Position numbers and translations under genes: made by a program. 64,000 bases of DNA from NCBI RefSeq assembly GCF_003363155.1, contig NZ_QRBE01000007.1, positions 124,001-188,000 of the forward strand, given 5' to 3'. The notes under the pieces were generated by a model. That model saw only the letters and a program-made list of their open reading frames with translations. It was not told the DNA's origin and did not search any database. Below, piece after piece: positions 8,298 to 18,259 of this stretch. The DNA is from Dyella monticola. GTDB lineage: Bacteria > Pseudomonadota > Gammaproteobacteria > Xanthomonadales > Rhodanobacteraceae. The stretch's first letter is position 1. Every line of letters starts with the position of its first letter.

Positions 8298-10034
8298 TCA
8301 ACGATGCGGCGATGTGCTGCGCATCTCCGCGCGCCGCTCATAGGCCTGCGCCTGGTTGCGCCCGTTGAGCTTGACGTAATACATCGCCTGGTCCGCGCGT
8401 TCGATCAGCGACTCCAGCGTATCGCCCATGCTGCGCATGGACAGGCCAATGCTCACGCTCAGTCGCAGATCTTGCAGGTTCACGGGAATTTCCAAGCGAT
8501 GCACGCGCCGGCATAACCGCGTGGCCACGTGCAAGGCTTGCTCCTGGTTGACATCGTGGAGCATGGCGACGAATTCCTCGCCGCCGTAGCGGCCGAGTAG
8601 ATCCGTAGGACGCAATTCGCTGCTCAACACATCGGCCACCGCGACCAGCGCGCGATCGCCGGCCGCATGGCCGTGGAAATCGTTGAGCGCCTTGAAATGA
8701 TCGAGGTCAAGAAACAGCAGGGCGATGGAACGCTCCGAACCGGAAGCGCCTTCCAGCATACGGTTGGCCGCCTCCGTCCACGCACGCCGGTTGAAAATAT
8801 TGGTAAGCGCATCGCGGTCGGCCAATACACGCACGTTATCGCGATCGCGTCGCATCGTGAGCGCACGATCGGCCAGACCCAGCGACAGCACGATCGCTTC
8901 GAACGCGCCCATCGCGATGCTGGCATCGTTGAGCCAGTCCAGGCTCGGCAATGCGCCGGTGGTCTGTGCGCTGGTCATCGCGGTGAGTATCAGCAAGGGG
9001 GTCCATCCGACCAGGAAGAACCAGGCTGGGCGCGAACCCCTGGCACCGGCGACGAGCGCAGTAAAAAGCAACAGCAGTGCGCCGAGAATCAGCACTGGAT
9101 TGACCAGCGTCTGCGCCATCACCACCAGCTCGTGAACACCGCTGCAGCGCAGCAGCACGATCAATGGCATCGCAAACCCAAGCGCGATCACCGGCACGCG
9201 CAAGGGCGGTACAAAACGTTGGACATCGCAGAAGCGCACGATGAACAGCGATGCGAATGAAACCGACAGCGCCACGGCCGACGCACCCACCAGCACTTCG
9301 GAGCCGGCCAGCCATCGCAGTTGCAGCGGGTGGAATAGAAAGCCGGTTTCCACCCCTTGCACCACCACATAGCAAAGCATGTAGCCGGTGTACCAGGCGA
9401 AGGTCACGTCATGCAGCATGATGGCGAAGCACAAGGCCATCAGTGCCATCGCCACCATCACGGCAAAGCAGGCCGTCGCGAATGTCAGCCAGTTGGAATC
9501 TTCCTGGACGAAATCGTCCAGGCTTTGCAATTCGAAACGTTCCGGCGCGGCCATGTTGCCGGTGGGTTCGAACTTGAGCAGGAGCGGTTGGGTCGAATCC
9601 TGCCCAGGCGGCAGGCGAAAGGCGAGTCGCCCGTGTCCATGCAGGGAGTTGTCGAAGTCATCCAGCGCCAGGGTGCGGGCAGGGCCGTGACCGGCGTAAA
9701 GGGTGATCGAACCCATGGGGGCAGGGTAGATCGATAGAACGCGCTCTTCCTTGGTGCTGGCTCCCTGGGGCTCAAGCACCACCCAGCTACCTAGGTCCTC
9801 GCGTGAGAAGCGCTGCATGATGGAGGGGCTGAATACCTTCAGCGTCCCCTGTCGGAACGCGGCCAGGACTGACGCGGGCGTGTCCCCACGCGTCACTTCG
9901 TGCCATGCCCCGCGCAGCGGCACGTTGATGACGGCGGCCTGCACCAGCGAGAACCACAGCAGCCAAATCAAAGGCAAGGCGGTCGGAAACCACCTTCGCT
10001 TCACCAAGCCATTGAACAGCGCTTCCCCTGACAC
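8298..10034 (-). CDS. Membrane diguanylate cyclase with 7TMR-DISM sensor (GGEEF)
   Basis: A 578-residue enzyme that should make c-di-GMP from two GTP. The N-terminal ~190 residues form a periplasmic 7TMR-DISM extracellular-2 type domain after a hydrophobic leader. Seven membrane spans follow (about 190-390), then a C-terminal GGDEF domain. The active-site loop reads RYGGEEFVAML (about 483-493), and the RPTD five residues before it is an allosteric I-site (RxxD), so product inhibition is expected. Upstream signatures DRDALTNIFNRRAW and FLDLDHFKALND are intact. The start is a GTG at 10034 with GGGGAG ten bases upstream; a second GTG ten codons in would also keep the leader. It probably senses a carbohydrate-like periplasmic ligand, but this is family inference. 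Confidence 0.88.
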   Translation of the reverse strand: MSGEALFNGLVKRRWFPTALPLIWLLWFSLVQAAVINVPLRGAWHEVTRGDTPASVLAAFRQGTLKVFSPSIMQRFSREDLGSWVVLEPQGASTKEERVLSIYPAPMGSITLYAGHGPARTLALDDFDNSLHGHGRLAFRLPPGQDSTQPLLLKFEPTGNMAAPERFELQSLDDFVQEDSNWLTFATACFAVMVAMALMALCFAIMLHDVTFAWYTGYMLCYVVVQGVETGFLFHPLQLRWLAGSEVLVGASAVALSVSFASLFIVRFCDVQRFVPPLRVPVIALGFAMPLIVLLRCSGVHELVVMAQTLVNPVLILGALLLLFTALVAGARGSRPAWFFLVGWTPLLILTAMTSAQTTGALPSLDWLNDASIAMGAFEAIVLSLGLADRALTMRRDRDNVRVLADRDALTNIFNRRAWTEAANRMLEGASGSERSIALLFLDLDHFKALNDFHGHAAGDRALVAVADVLSSELRPTDLLGRYGGEEFVAMLHDVNQEQALHVATRLCRRVHRLEIPVNLQDLRLSVSIGLSMRSMGDTLESLIERADQAMYYVKLNGRNQAQAYERRAEMRSTSPHR

Positions 10035-10335
10035 CTCAGCTCAGCTCCCCTGTCCCTGAAGTCATGCGGCGTAATGCTCATGCCTCGCCGACGCGGGCTT
10101 GTTTCCCGTGTCGTTCGGCTTTCTCGTATTCGCCGCGGCGACTTGCGCCGAGGCAGACCTATTTTGAGCGCTCCGTCACAATATTGCGTTAGTTCCGCCC
10201 TCATGCAGGAGACATGCCAGCCCGTGCTTGGGTGTCTGAGAGACGATTTCACGCCTGGTTGCAGGCCGGCGGTGCATCTTCCGGAACACCTGCATCCCCT
10301 GACGCTACGTGGGCCCCACCCGAATGGAGAGTGGC

Positions 10336-10893
10336 ATGAGCGCAATCAAGATAGCGGTGCTGATCGGCAGCCTGCGCAAGGAGTCGCTCAACCACAAGCT
10401 CGCCAAAGCGCTGGAGCGCCTGGCGCCGCACGAGTTTTCGTTCGAGCATGTCCGCATCGACAACCTGCCGTTCTACAACCAGGATTTCGACAGCGACTAC
10501 CCACCCGTATGCCGGCAACTGAAAGAACAGATCAAGTCGGCGGATGCCTTGTTGTTCGTTACACCCGAATACAACCGCTCCGTGCCGGGCGTGCTGAAAA
10601 ACGCCATCGACATTGCCTCACGCCCGTACGGTGCCAGCGCGTTCGCCGGCAAGGCGGGTGCCGTGGCAGGCATTTCGGTAGGGGCCACGGGCACCGCACT
10701 GGCGCAGCAACATTTGCGCAACATCTTGGCGTATCTGGATGTGCCTTTGATGGGGCAGCCGGAGGTGTTCGTCAAATACAGCGACGGGCTGATCGATCAG
10801 GACGGCAACATCGGCGTCGAAAGCACCAAGAAGTTTCTGCAGGAATTCGTCGACCGCTACGTGGATTGGGTGCGACGCCACGTGCATACCTGA
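10336..10893 (+). CDS. NAD(P)H-dependent FMN reductase (ChrR/ArsH-like flavodoxin fold)
   Basis: A 185-residue flavodoxin-like reductase. The FMN phosphate loop is IGSLRKESLNHKLA at residues 10-23. The second flavin motif, TPEYNRSVPGVLKNAIDIASRPY, is the diagnostic motif of the NADPH-dependent FMN reductase family (quinone, azo-dye and chromate reductases). The ATG at 10336 is preceded by GGAGAG. The gene is convergent with ppk1, the two stops being two bases apart. It probably protects against quinone or oxidative stress by two-electron reduction; the physiological acceptor cannot be read from the sequence. Confidence 0.88.
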   Translation: MSAIKIAVLIGSLRKESLNHKLAKALERLAPHEFSFEHVRIDNLPFYNQDFDSDYPPVCRQLKEQIKSADALLFVTPEYNRSVPGVLKNAIDIASRPYGASAFAGKAGAVAGISVGATGTALAQQHLRNILAYLDVPLMGQPEVFVKYSDGLIDQDGNIGVESTKKFLQEFVDRYVDWVRRHVHT

Positions 10894-10895
10894 CG

Positions 10896-13052
10896 TCAGG
10901 CGACGGGTGCGCCGACCCCGCAGTATTTATCCAGCAATTGCCGCTGCACATCATGCTGCACGTGGCCGTCGGCGGGACGCAGGCGGGTGTAACTGCCGTC
11001 GGTATGCAATTGCCATGAGGTGGCGTTGTCGGCGAGATAGAGGTCGAGCTCTTTGCGGATGCGCTGGCGCAGTTTGCGGTCCTCAATGGGAAAGCCGGTT
11101 TCGACACGCCGATCGAGATTGCGCTCCATCAGGTCGGCGCTGGCCAGGTACATGCGTTCATCACCGTCATTGGCGAACCAATACACGCGGCTGTGTTCGA
11201 GAAAACGGCCTACATTCGAGCGCACGCGAATGTTCTGCGAAATACCCGGAATGCCAGGGCGCAGGCAGCACATGCCGCGCACGATCAGTTCCACCTTCAC
11301 GCCGGCAATGCTCGCCTTATAGAGCGCGCGGATCATCTTGGCGTCGGTCAGCGCGTTGATCTTGATGATCATTTGCGCAGGTTTGCCGGCTTCGGCATGC
11401 GCGGTCTCGCGGGCGATAAGGTCCAGCAGCGATTTTTTCAGCGTAAATGGCGCATGCAACAGCTTCTTCATCTTCAACAGCTTGCCCATGCCGGTAAGCT
11501 GGCTGAAGAGCTTGTGCACGTCTTCGCACAGCGCCGCATCGGAGGTGAGCAGGCTGTAATCGGTATACAGGCGCGCATTGCCACTGTGGTAATTGCCGGT
11601 GCCAAGGTGAGCGTAGCGCTGCAATTTCTGCCCTTCGCGGCGCTGGATCAGCATCATCTTGGCGTGCGTCTTCACATCGACCACGCCATAGATCACCACC
11701 GCACCGGCTTGTTGCAGGCGCGTGGCCAGGCTCAGGTTGGATTCTTCGTCGAAGCGTGCACGCAGTTCCACCACGGCGATCACTTCTTTGCCCGCACGCG
11801 CCGCTTCCACCAGCGCATCCACGATTTCAGAGGTCGCGCCCGTGCGATAGAGCGTCTGCTCGATGGTGAGCACGTCCGGATCTTTGGCCGCTTGCCGCAC
11901 CAGATCCACCACGGGCGCGAACGATTCATACGGGTGCAGCAACAGCACGTCCTGCTTGTTGATCACCTGGAACAGGTCTTCGGCTTTCTTGAGTGCCTTG
12001 GGGATGGCCGGCACAAACGGCGGATACTGCAAGTGCGGGCTCTGGCTGCGATTGATGATGCCGAACAGGCGCGTGAGGTTGACCGGCCCGTTGACCTCGT
12101 ACAACTCCGCCTCGGTGAGACCAAACTGTTTGAGCAGATAATCGGTGAGTTTCTTCGGGCAGTTGTCGGCCACTTCCAGGCGCACGGCATCGCCGAAGCG
12201 GCGGGAAAACAATTCGCCGCGCAACGCACGTGCCAGATCGTCCATTTCTTCCGGATCGATGGTGAGGTCCGCGTTGCGCGTGAGGCGGAACTGGTAGCAG
12301 CCTCGCACTTCCATGCCGGGGAATAACTCATCGGCATGCGCATGAATGATCGAAGACAGCAACACGTAGTTTTCGCCGCCTTCGCAAATGTCGTCCGGCA
12401 GGCGCATGGTGCGCGGAAGTACGCGCGGCGCAGGCAGAATGGCCAGGCCCGAATCACGCCCGAACGCATCGACGCCCTCCAGCTCGACAATGAAGTTGAG
12501 GCTCTTGTTGACCAGTAATGGGAACGGATGCGTGGGGTCGAGTCCGATCGGCGTCATTATCGGCGCCACTTCTTGCCGGAAGTAGCGCTGTATCCAGCGC
12601 TTCTGCACTGGCGTCCAGCTTTCCCGGCGAACGATGCGAACGCCGTGCTCGTCCAGTTCGGGCAGCAGGCGTTCGTTGAGGATGGCGTACTGGCGTGCGA
12701 TCTGTCGGTGCGCGATCTCGCTGATTTCCGCCAGCGCCTGCTTGGGCGCAATGCCATCGGGTCCGACGATTTCGTGGCCGAAAGCGAGCTGGCTTTTCAG
12801 GCCGGCGACGCGGATTTCGAAGAACTCGTCCATGTTGCTGGAAAAGATCAGCAGGAATTTCAGGCGTTCCAGCAGCGGCGTGCGCTCGTCCAAGGCTTGT
12901 TCCAGCACACGGTTGTTGAATTGCAGTTGCGATAATTCGCGATGGATGTAATACGTTTTTTCGCTGAGATCGACGGGTGGCGAGGCGATCGCTTCGACAG
13001 CATTGGCGACACTTGCGGGAGACAGGGCGTCTTGGTCGTTGCGTTTGCTCAT
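10896..13052 (-). CDS. ppk1: Polyphosphate kinase 1
   Basis: A 718-residue enzyme that reversibly transfers the ATP gamma-phosphate onto polyphosphate. It has the PPK N-domain (YYIHRELSQLQFNNRVLEQA), the middle domain, and two C-terminal PLD-like domains. The autophosphorylated histidine lies in KTHAKMML (His463) and the second catalytic histidine in LEHSRVYWF (His620). Their 157-residue spacing equals that of E. coli H435/H592. HLGTGNYHSGNARLYTD, a conserved ATP-site segment, is intact. I chose the ATG at 13052 (MSKRNDQD); the frame runs 29 codons further but that part has no family similarity. No ppx or pho genes are adjacent. Confidence 0.95.
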   Translation of the reverse strand: MSKRNDQDALSPASVANAVEAIASPPVDLSEKTYYIHRELSQLQFNNRVLEQALDERTPLLERLKFLLIFSSNMDEFFEIRVAGLKSQLAFGHEIVGPDGIAPKQALAEISEIAHRQIARQYAILNERLLPELDEHGVRIVRRESWTPVQKRWIQRYFRQEVAPIMTPIGLDPTHPFPLLVNKSLNFIVELEGVDAFGRDSGLAILPAPRVLPRTMRLPDDICEGGENYVLLSSIIHAHADELFPGMEVRGCYQFRLTRNADLTIDPEEMDDLARALRGELFSRRFGDAVRLEVADNCPKKLTDYLLKQFGLTEAELYEVNGPVNLTRLFGIINRSQSPHLQYPPFVPAIPKALKKAEDLFQVINKQDVLLLHPYESFAPVVDLVRQAAKDPDVLTIEQTLYRTGATSEIVDALVEAARAGKEVIAVVELRARFDEESNLSLATRLQQAGAVVIYGVVDVKTHAKMMLIQRREGQKLQRYAHLGTGNYHSGNARLYTDYSLLTSDAALCEDVHKLFSQLTGMGKLLKMKKLLHAPFTLKKSLLDLIARETAHAEAGKPAQMIIKINALTDAKMIRALYKASIAGVKVELIVRGMCCLRPGIPGISQNIRVRSNVGRFLEHSRVYWFANDGDERMYLASADLMERNLDRRVETGFPIEDRKLRQRIRKELDLYLADNATSWQLHTDGSYTRLRPADGHVQHDVQRQLLDKYCGVGAPVA

Positions 13053-13168
13053 CGATGCGTCAATCCAGTGGTCGTCAGGGCGTGGCAGCGTATTTGGCGC
13101 GCCAGGGTCTGGACATAATGTGACGGTGCGTTGACACATTCGTGACAGCGGTTGCCGTGATACCTATG

Positions 13169-13954
13169 TCAGGTGACATGCCTTGGCGCAAGGTACTGGC
13201 TGGGCGTAGCCCCCAGCGTACGCCTAAAGGCGACGGCAAAGGCGCTGGGACTGCTATAGCCGAGCTCTACTGCTACCCGCGTCACGGGCTGTCCGCGCGC
13301 CAGCCGGGCCAGCGCGGCCAGCAAGCAGGCCTGTTGTCGCCAATGGCTGAAGCTCATGCCGGTTTGCTCGCGGAACAGACGGGTGAAGCTGCGCCGGCTC
13401 ATATCGGCCTTGCGTGCCATCGTATCGATGTCCACGTCCATCGATGGTGATTCCAGCAATGCGTGGCATAGCCGCGCCAGCCGCGGTTCCTGCGGCAGCG
13501 GAGTACTGAGCGGCAGGATGGGCATACGGGCGATTTCCTCCACCAGCAGGCGCATCACCTGATCGTCGCGGCTACCGAGTGCGTATTCGGCGGGCACGTC
13601 CACGGCTTCGGACAGCAGCGCATGCAGCAGCGGCGACACGCTGATCACGGTGCAATGGGCAGGCAGCTTCGTGCTTGCCGCGACCTCCGGCAACACATAC
13701 GCGCTGCGCGTGCTGGTGGGGCCGCCCATGTGCACGGTGTGATGCACGCCCGCCGGAATCCATAGGGCGCGGTAGGGCGGCACCACCCAGCTTCCCTCGC
13801 TGGTCGTGACGGTGAGTACGCCGGTTACGGCATACAGGCATTGGCCACGCTTGTGCGTGTGACGGGGCAGGACCATTCCGGCGGGGTAATCGTTGCCGGT
13901 GGCGACGACGTCGCGCGGGGTGTCTTCGTAATGGATGACACGGGCATTTCGCAT
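13169..13954 (-). CDS. AraC-family regulator with N-terminal cupin
   Basis: A 261-residue transcription factor with an RmlC-like cupin (about residues 15-90, PRHTHKRGQCLYAVTG and PPYRALWIPAGVHHTVHMGG). Its C-terminal AraC double helix-turn-helix runs from about 155 to 255 (DTMARKADMSRRSFTRLFREQTGMSFSHWRQQ, VAVELGYSSPSAFAVAFRRTLGATPSQY). The architecture matches the NimR type of regulator, which controls a divergently transcribed MFS exporter. Here the Fsr-like exporter is divergent, with a 128-base shared promoter region, so it is very likely its target. The inducer is unknown. Confidence 0.9.
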   Translation of the reverse strand: MRNARVIHYEDTPRDVVATGNDYPAGMVLPRHTHKRGQCLYAVTGVLTVTTSEGSWVVPPYRALWIPAGVHHTVHMGGPTSTRSAYVLPEVAASTKLPAHCTVISVSPLLHALLSEAVDVPAEYALGSRDDQVMRLLVEEIARMPILPLSTPLPQEPRLARLCHALLESPSMDVDIDTMARKADMSRRSFTRLFREQTGMSFSHWRQQACLLAALARLARGQPVTRVAVELGYSSPSAFAVAFRRTLGATPSQYLAPRHVT

Positions 13955-14082
13955 GCTGCCTCAGCCTTGGCCTGAATTCGACAGAAGTTGACCCAATTGT
14001 GCATGCAGGCCGCACGCGGGTACTTTAAGGTGGTAGCTGCAACCCGGCAATCGCGCCGGTTCCCCCGACCCTTCGAGAAGCC

Positions 14083-15291
14083 ATGCAGAACTCCGCCGAA
14101 TCGGTGTCCGTGCCGTCGACTGCGGTGCGCACCGACTACACCATTCTGGGTGCCATCAGTTTTTCGCATCTGCTCAACGACATGATCCAGTCGTTGATTC
14201 TTGCGATCTATCCCATCTTGAAAAGCGGCTTTCATTTGACCTTCGGTCAGGTGGGCCTGATCACGCTCACCTATCAGATCACCGCATCGTTGCTGCAGCC
14301 GGTGGTGGGCTCTATCACCGACCGCAGGCCGATGCCGTATTCCTTGCCCGTGGGCATGGGCTTCACGCTGCTGGGCCTGCTGTTGCTGGCCACCGCGCCG
14401 AATTACGCGGTGCTCCTGGTGGCGGCCGCGTTGGTCGGTACGGGCTCATCCGTGTTCCATCCCGAATCCTCACGCGTCGCGCGCCTTGCATCGGGCGGCC
14501 AACACGGATTGGCGCAGTCCTTGTTTCAGGTGGGCGGCAATACCGGTTCGTCGCTCGGGCCGTTGCTGGCCGCCTGGATCATCGTGCCGCACGGGCGCGG
14601 CAGCGTGGCGTGGTTTTCACTCGCGGCGCTGCTTGCGATGGTGGTGTTGTTGCAAGTGGGGCGTTGGTATCGCTTGCATCATGTCAGCCGCAGCAAGACG
14701 GTGCGTCATGTGGCCGGTGAAGCGCTGAGCCGCGGCAAGGTGATGGCGTGCCTGGCGATTTTAGGCTTGCTGATCTTTTCCAAGTATTTCTATCTGGCCA
14801 GCATCAGCAGCTATTTCACCTTTTACCTGATTCACACGTTCGGCCTGTCGGTACAGGCTGCGCAGATTCATTTGTTCGTCTTTCTTTTCGCGGTGGCGGT
14901 AGGTTCGCTGATCGGCGGTCCGGTGGGCGACAGGGTGGGGCGCAAGTGGGTGATCTGGGTATCCATACTTGGCGTTGCCCCGTTCACGCTGGCGCTACCG
15001 CATGCCAATCTGTTCTGGACGGGCGTGCTGTCCGTGGTGATCGGTTTGATCTTGTCCTCGGCGTTTTCCGCGATTCTGGTTTATGCGCAAGAGCTGATCC
15101 CCGGACGCGTAGGCATGATTTCAGGGCTGTTTTTCGGCCTCGCGTTCGGCATGGGCGGCATCGGTGCCGCGGTGCTGGGGCAGGTTGCGGATGTGCGCGG
15201 CATCGATTACGTGTACTCGCTGTGCGCGTACTTGCCTTTGATCGGTGTGCTGGCGGTGTTCTTGCCGAATTTGGAAAAAGGGCAACGCTGA
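14083..15291 (+). CDS. fsr: MFS exporter, fosmidomycin-resistance (Fsr) family
   Basis: A 402-residue, 12-helix major facilitator protein. The N-terminus (ISFSHLLNDMIQSLILAIYP) and the first-half motifs LTYQITASLLQPVVGSITDRRPMPYSL and GTGSSVFHPESSRVARLASGG are characteristic of Fsr proteins. The second-half A-like motif is GDRVGRKWVIWVSIL. Fsr of E. coli expels fosmidomycin, and relatives export other small drugs; substrate here is unproven. It sits divergent to a NimR-like AraC regulator, which supports inducible export. A perfect GC-rich hairpin follows at 15333-15358 and separates it from the convergent peptidase gene. Confidence 0.88.
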   Translation: MQNSAESVSVPSTAVRTDYTILGAISFSHLLNDMIQSLILAIYPILKSGFHLTFGQVGLITLTYQITASLLQPVVGSITDRRPMPYSLPVGMGFTLLGLLLLATAPNYAVLLVAAALVGTGSSVFHPESSRVARLASGGQHGLAQSLFQVGGNTGSSLGPLLAAWIIVPHGRGSVAWFSLAALLAMVVLLQVGRWYRLHHVSRSKTVRHVAGEALSRGKVMACLAILGLLIFSKYFYLASISSYFTFYLIHTFGLSVQAAQIHLFVFLFAVAVGSLIGGPVGDRVGRKWVIWVSILGVAPFTLALPHANLFWTGVLSVVIGLILSSAFSAILVYAQELIPGRVGMISGLFFGLAFGMGGIGAAVLGQVADVRGIDYVYSLCAYLPLIGVLAVFLPNLEKGQR

Positions 15292-15332
15292 GTTACGCGC
15301 GAACTGATTGGGGCGCTCAACGGTGGTTATGT

Positions 15333-15358
15333 GTCGCCCCGGCGTTCGCCGGGGCGAC
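15333..15358. repeat. Perfect GC-rich hairpin between convergent genes
   Basis: A 26-base perfect palindrome of the type GTCGCCCCGGCG-TT-reverse complement, between fsr and the M16 peptidase gene. It shares its sequence with the paired element at 8212-8295. Probably a REP-type unit that also blocks read-through in both directions; it has no U-tract. Confidence 0.75.
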
Positions 15359-15369
15359 GGTAGAGGCAC

Positions 15370-18078
15370 TCAATGCTTGGCCGGCGTTGGCCCCTGCACT
15401 ACTTGCATCAGGTTTTCCGGCTTCAAGTATTTCCTGAATGCGGCCTGCACTTGTTCGGGCGTCAGCGTGAGGTAGTACTTGGCGGCCACCATTGGCTGAT
15501 TCAGCGGCTCGCCGTGCCAGGACCAGTCCAACAGCGAACGCGCGATGCCGTTGATGCTGGAAACGCCCACGGGAATCGAACGGATCTCGTATTGGCGTGC
15601 GTTATCCAGTTCGCTTTGCTTGACGGGCGTGTTCTGCATGTCGATCAGGTTCTGGCGTACCAGCGCGTCGACGGGGGCAACCTTGTCCGGATCACTGCCA
15701 TATTGCACGAAGAAGATCGAGCGTGTGCGATCGAAATGGATGTTCGATCCGGCGCCATAAGCGAAGCCATGTTTCACGCGGATATCGGTCATCAGCCGTG
15801 ACGCAAAGCCGTTGCCGCCAAGCACGTTATTGCCCAGTTGCAAGGCATAGCGATCGGGATTGTGCAGGTTGAGTTCGAGCATCTGGCCCATCAGCACCTG
15901 GTCTTGCGATGCGTAGGGATTGTCGACCACGGTATAGCCGGAAGGATTCACGCCGACCGGCTTGGAAATCACATCCGGCTTCGAGCCCGTGGCCTTCCAT
16001 TGTCCAAAGTAGCGTTCCACCGTTGCTTTGGCTTGTTCAGGTGTGACGTTGCCGACGACGACAATCGTGGTGAGATCAGGACGATACGCCTTGGCGAAGT
16101 AACCCTTGACGTTCCCAAGCGTCAGCGCATCGATCGTTGCCGGCGTGGCAAAGCGAAGGTCCGGATCGCCCGCTGGCAAAAGCCCGGTTCGCAGCGCTTT
16201 CATCATCTTGTACTGCGGGGATTGCATTTCACCGGCCAGCGCGCGTGCGAGTGTTTCCTGCTGCACGGTGAAGCCTTGCTGCGGCAGGGCAGGGCGCAAT
16301 TCATTATCGGCCAGCAATTGCACCGCACGATCGAATTGGTCGCTCAACGCAACGACACCAAAGTCGGTGCCACCTTTTTCGTCGGCGGAGATGTCGTCCA
16401 GTGCCTTATGGAAGGCATCGCGATCCAGCGTGGTGCTGCCGTAATCGAACAGCGAATCAAGCAGGCGCGCCGCGCCTTCCTGGCCGGCCGGTTCCTGTAG
16501 TTTGGGGTTGTTGTCGATATGCCCAAGCACGGTGATCGTTTTGCTGATGGTCTCCGGCTGCACGATGAGATGAATGCCATTGTCGAGCGTCATTTGAACC
16601 GGTGCCAGCGTCCAGCGCGGCATTTCCAGCTTGCTGAGTTTTTCGCTCGCCCACGCTGGCAGCGGCACGTCGAGCTTGTCATTACCGGCGAAGGATTCGG
16701 AACCACCAAAGCCCGCACTGTCCGGCGGGCGCTGGCCGTTTTCATTCGGTGTCAGCACGACGGTGACGCGTTCGTCCGGCTTCAAGTACTGGCGCGCCAC
16801 GCGATCGACGTCGGCCACGGTGACTTTACGGAATTGGTCTTCGACCTCTTCCGGCGAGTTCAGACCGGTCCACGCAATGGCTTGCGACCATGCGGTGGCG
16901 AGCGATACGGCACTGTTTTTGTTGAATTCGGCCTGTGCGATTTCAGAGCGCTTGGAAGCTTCCACCAGATCGGCAGGTACACCGTTCTTCAGCAGGTCGT
17001 TAATGACACCGTCCAGATCAGCCTGCGCTTTGTGTGCATCGCCGCCTTTGGGAAAGCCCACTTCGATAACACCCACGCCGCCGTGGCTGAAAGGCTGCAA
17101 TTCTGCATTGGTGCTGAGCACTTTGCCCTCTACCGCAAGCGCGGAAAGCGAGCTGCGCGCATTGGTAAGTACGTCCAGCAGTATCTGTGCGGCGGCATTG
17201 TCGTTGTCCATCAAGCCCGGCATGCGGTACATGAACTGCACCGTACCGGTGCCACGCGGCGTGGTGGTGGCGATGGTTTCCGGTCTCACCGGCTGAAGTT
17301 TCAGCGGTATGTGCTCAGGCGTTTTGCGACGTGGAATCGTACCGAACAGTTGCTGCACCTTCGCCAGCGTCTGCTGCGGATTGACGTCGCCGACGATCAC
17401 CAGCAAGGCGTTGTTGGGTACGTACCAGGTCTTGTAGAACGCCTGCAAGTCCGCAGCCGTGGTTTTGCCGAAGGACGAGCGCGTGCCGAGCGGATCTTCC
17501 GCATAGCCGGTGCCTGCATAGAGCGTGTGCTCGGCTTTCTGGAACGCAAGAAATTCGGGTTGAGAGATATCACGCGATACTTCTTGCTCGATCGCGCCGC
17601 GCTCGCGGTCCCAATCCTGCTGGGTAAGCAGTGCGCCCTGCATGCGCGCCGATTCGATATGCAGCAGGATGTCCAGGTAATTGGACGGTGCTACGAAGTA
17701 GTACTGGGTGGCGTCGTTGGTGGTGAAGGCATTGTTGTCCGCACCCATTTTGCCGGTCATCTCATTGAGCTGCGAACCGGTCATGCCTTTGCTGTCGCGG
17801 AACATCATGTGTTCCAGCGCGTGCGCCGTGCCGGGAAAGCCATCGGGCGTCTGATAGCCGCCGGCGAGGTAAGTGATTTGCGTGGTGACCATCGGCGAAA
17901 GCGTTTCGCGCACGATCACCACACGAAGGCCGTTGTCGAGCGTGGCGCGCAGGACATTGCTGTCATTGGCGACAGCCTTGGAAGCAGGTGCATCGGCATG
18001 CGCGGCCACGCAGGTGGTGACCAGGCCCATGCCCAGCAATACGCTCCATGCCAATGTCTTCAGTGGGCTCGACATCAT
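15370..18078 (-). CDS. Periplasmic M16 zinc peptidase (two-domain, PqqL/pitrilysin type)
   Basis: A 902-residue secreted metalloprotease. A signal peptide covers about residues 1-29 (hydrophobic core, cleavage near AHADA). The inverted zinc motif HxxEH reads HALEH at residues 86-90, and the third ligand region is RGAIEQEVSRD near residue 165. Four M16 modules follow in two homologous halves; the second half (from about 490) lacks HxxEH, as usual for the non-catalytic half that closes the chamber. Length matches the ~900-residue bacterial single-chain M16 peptidases. It would degrade small peptides in the periplasm. Two adjacent ATGs open the frame; the first follows an AAGGA-type site. It stands alone in the minus direction. 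Confidence 0.9.
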   Translation of the reverse strand: MMSSPLKTLAWSVLLGMGLVTTCVAAHADAPASKAVANDSNVLRATLDNGLRVVIVRETLSPMVTTQITYLAGGYQTPDGFPGTAHALEHMMFRDSKGMTGSQLNEMTGKMGADNNAFTTNDATQYYFVAPSNYLDILLHIESARMQGALLTQQDWDRERGAIEQEVSRDISQPEFLAFQKAEHTLYAGTGYAEDPLGTRSSFGKTTAADLQAFYKTWYVPNNALLVIVGDVNPQQTLAKVQQLFGTIPRRKTPEHIPLKLQPVRPETIATTTPRGTGTVQFMYRMPGLMDNDNAAAQILLDVLTNARSSLSALAVEGKVLSTNAELQPFSHGGVGVIEVGFPKGGDAHKAQADLDGVINDLLKNGVPADLVEASKRSEIAQAEFNKNSAVSLATAWSQAIAWTGLNSPEEVEDQFRKVTVADVDRVARQYLKPDERVTVVLTPNENGQRPPDSAGFGGSESFAGNDKLDVPLPAWASEKLSKLEMPRWTLAPVQMTLDNGIHLIVQPETISKTITVLGHIDNNPKLQEPAGQEGAARLLDSLFDYGSTTLDRDAFHKALDDISADEKGGTDFGVVALSDQFDRAVQLLADNELRPALPQQGFTVQQETLARALAGEMQSPQYKMMKALRTGLLPAGDPDLRFATPATIDALTLGNVKGYFAKAYRPDLTTIVVVGNVTPEQAKATVERYFGQWKATGSKPDVISKPVGVNPSGYTVVDNPYASQDQVLMGQMLELNLHNPDRYALQLGNNVLGGNGFASRLMTDIRVKHGFAYGAGSNIHFDRTRSIFFVQYGSDPDKVAPVDALVRQNLIDMQNTPVKQSELDNARQYEIRSIPVGVSSINGIARSLLDWSWHGEPLNQPMVAAKYYLTLTPEQVQAAFRKYLKPENLMQVVQGPTPAKH

Positions 18079-18259
18079 GATTTCATCCTTAGCTCAGAAC
18101 AACGGTTGACCGCGGGATGGTGCCATAGTGCCCCGCGTCTGCCTAAGTGCCGGTCGGCAGGGCGCAAATGCCCAAAAGTTAGACGCGGGTATGGGCGCAG
18201 CGGGTGAAGACTTGGGGTATCGTGCCTCTACCGTGGTTTCCCAATGAAAGGAGCGAGCT

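Noticed and set aside
11193-12326. A 377-residue plus-strand frame
   Set aside because: Antisense shadow of ppk1; high-GC codon structure keeps the opposite frame open.
16519-18207. A 562-residue open frame on the plus strand
   Set aside because: It lies wholly antisense to the M16 peptidase coding frame; the sense strand has signal peptide and zinc motif, the antisense one has none.
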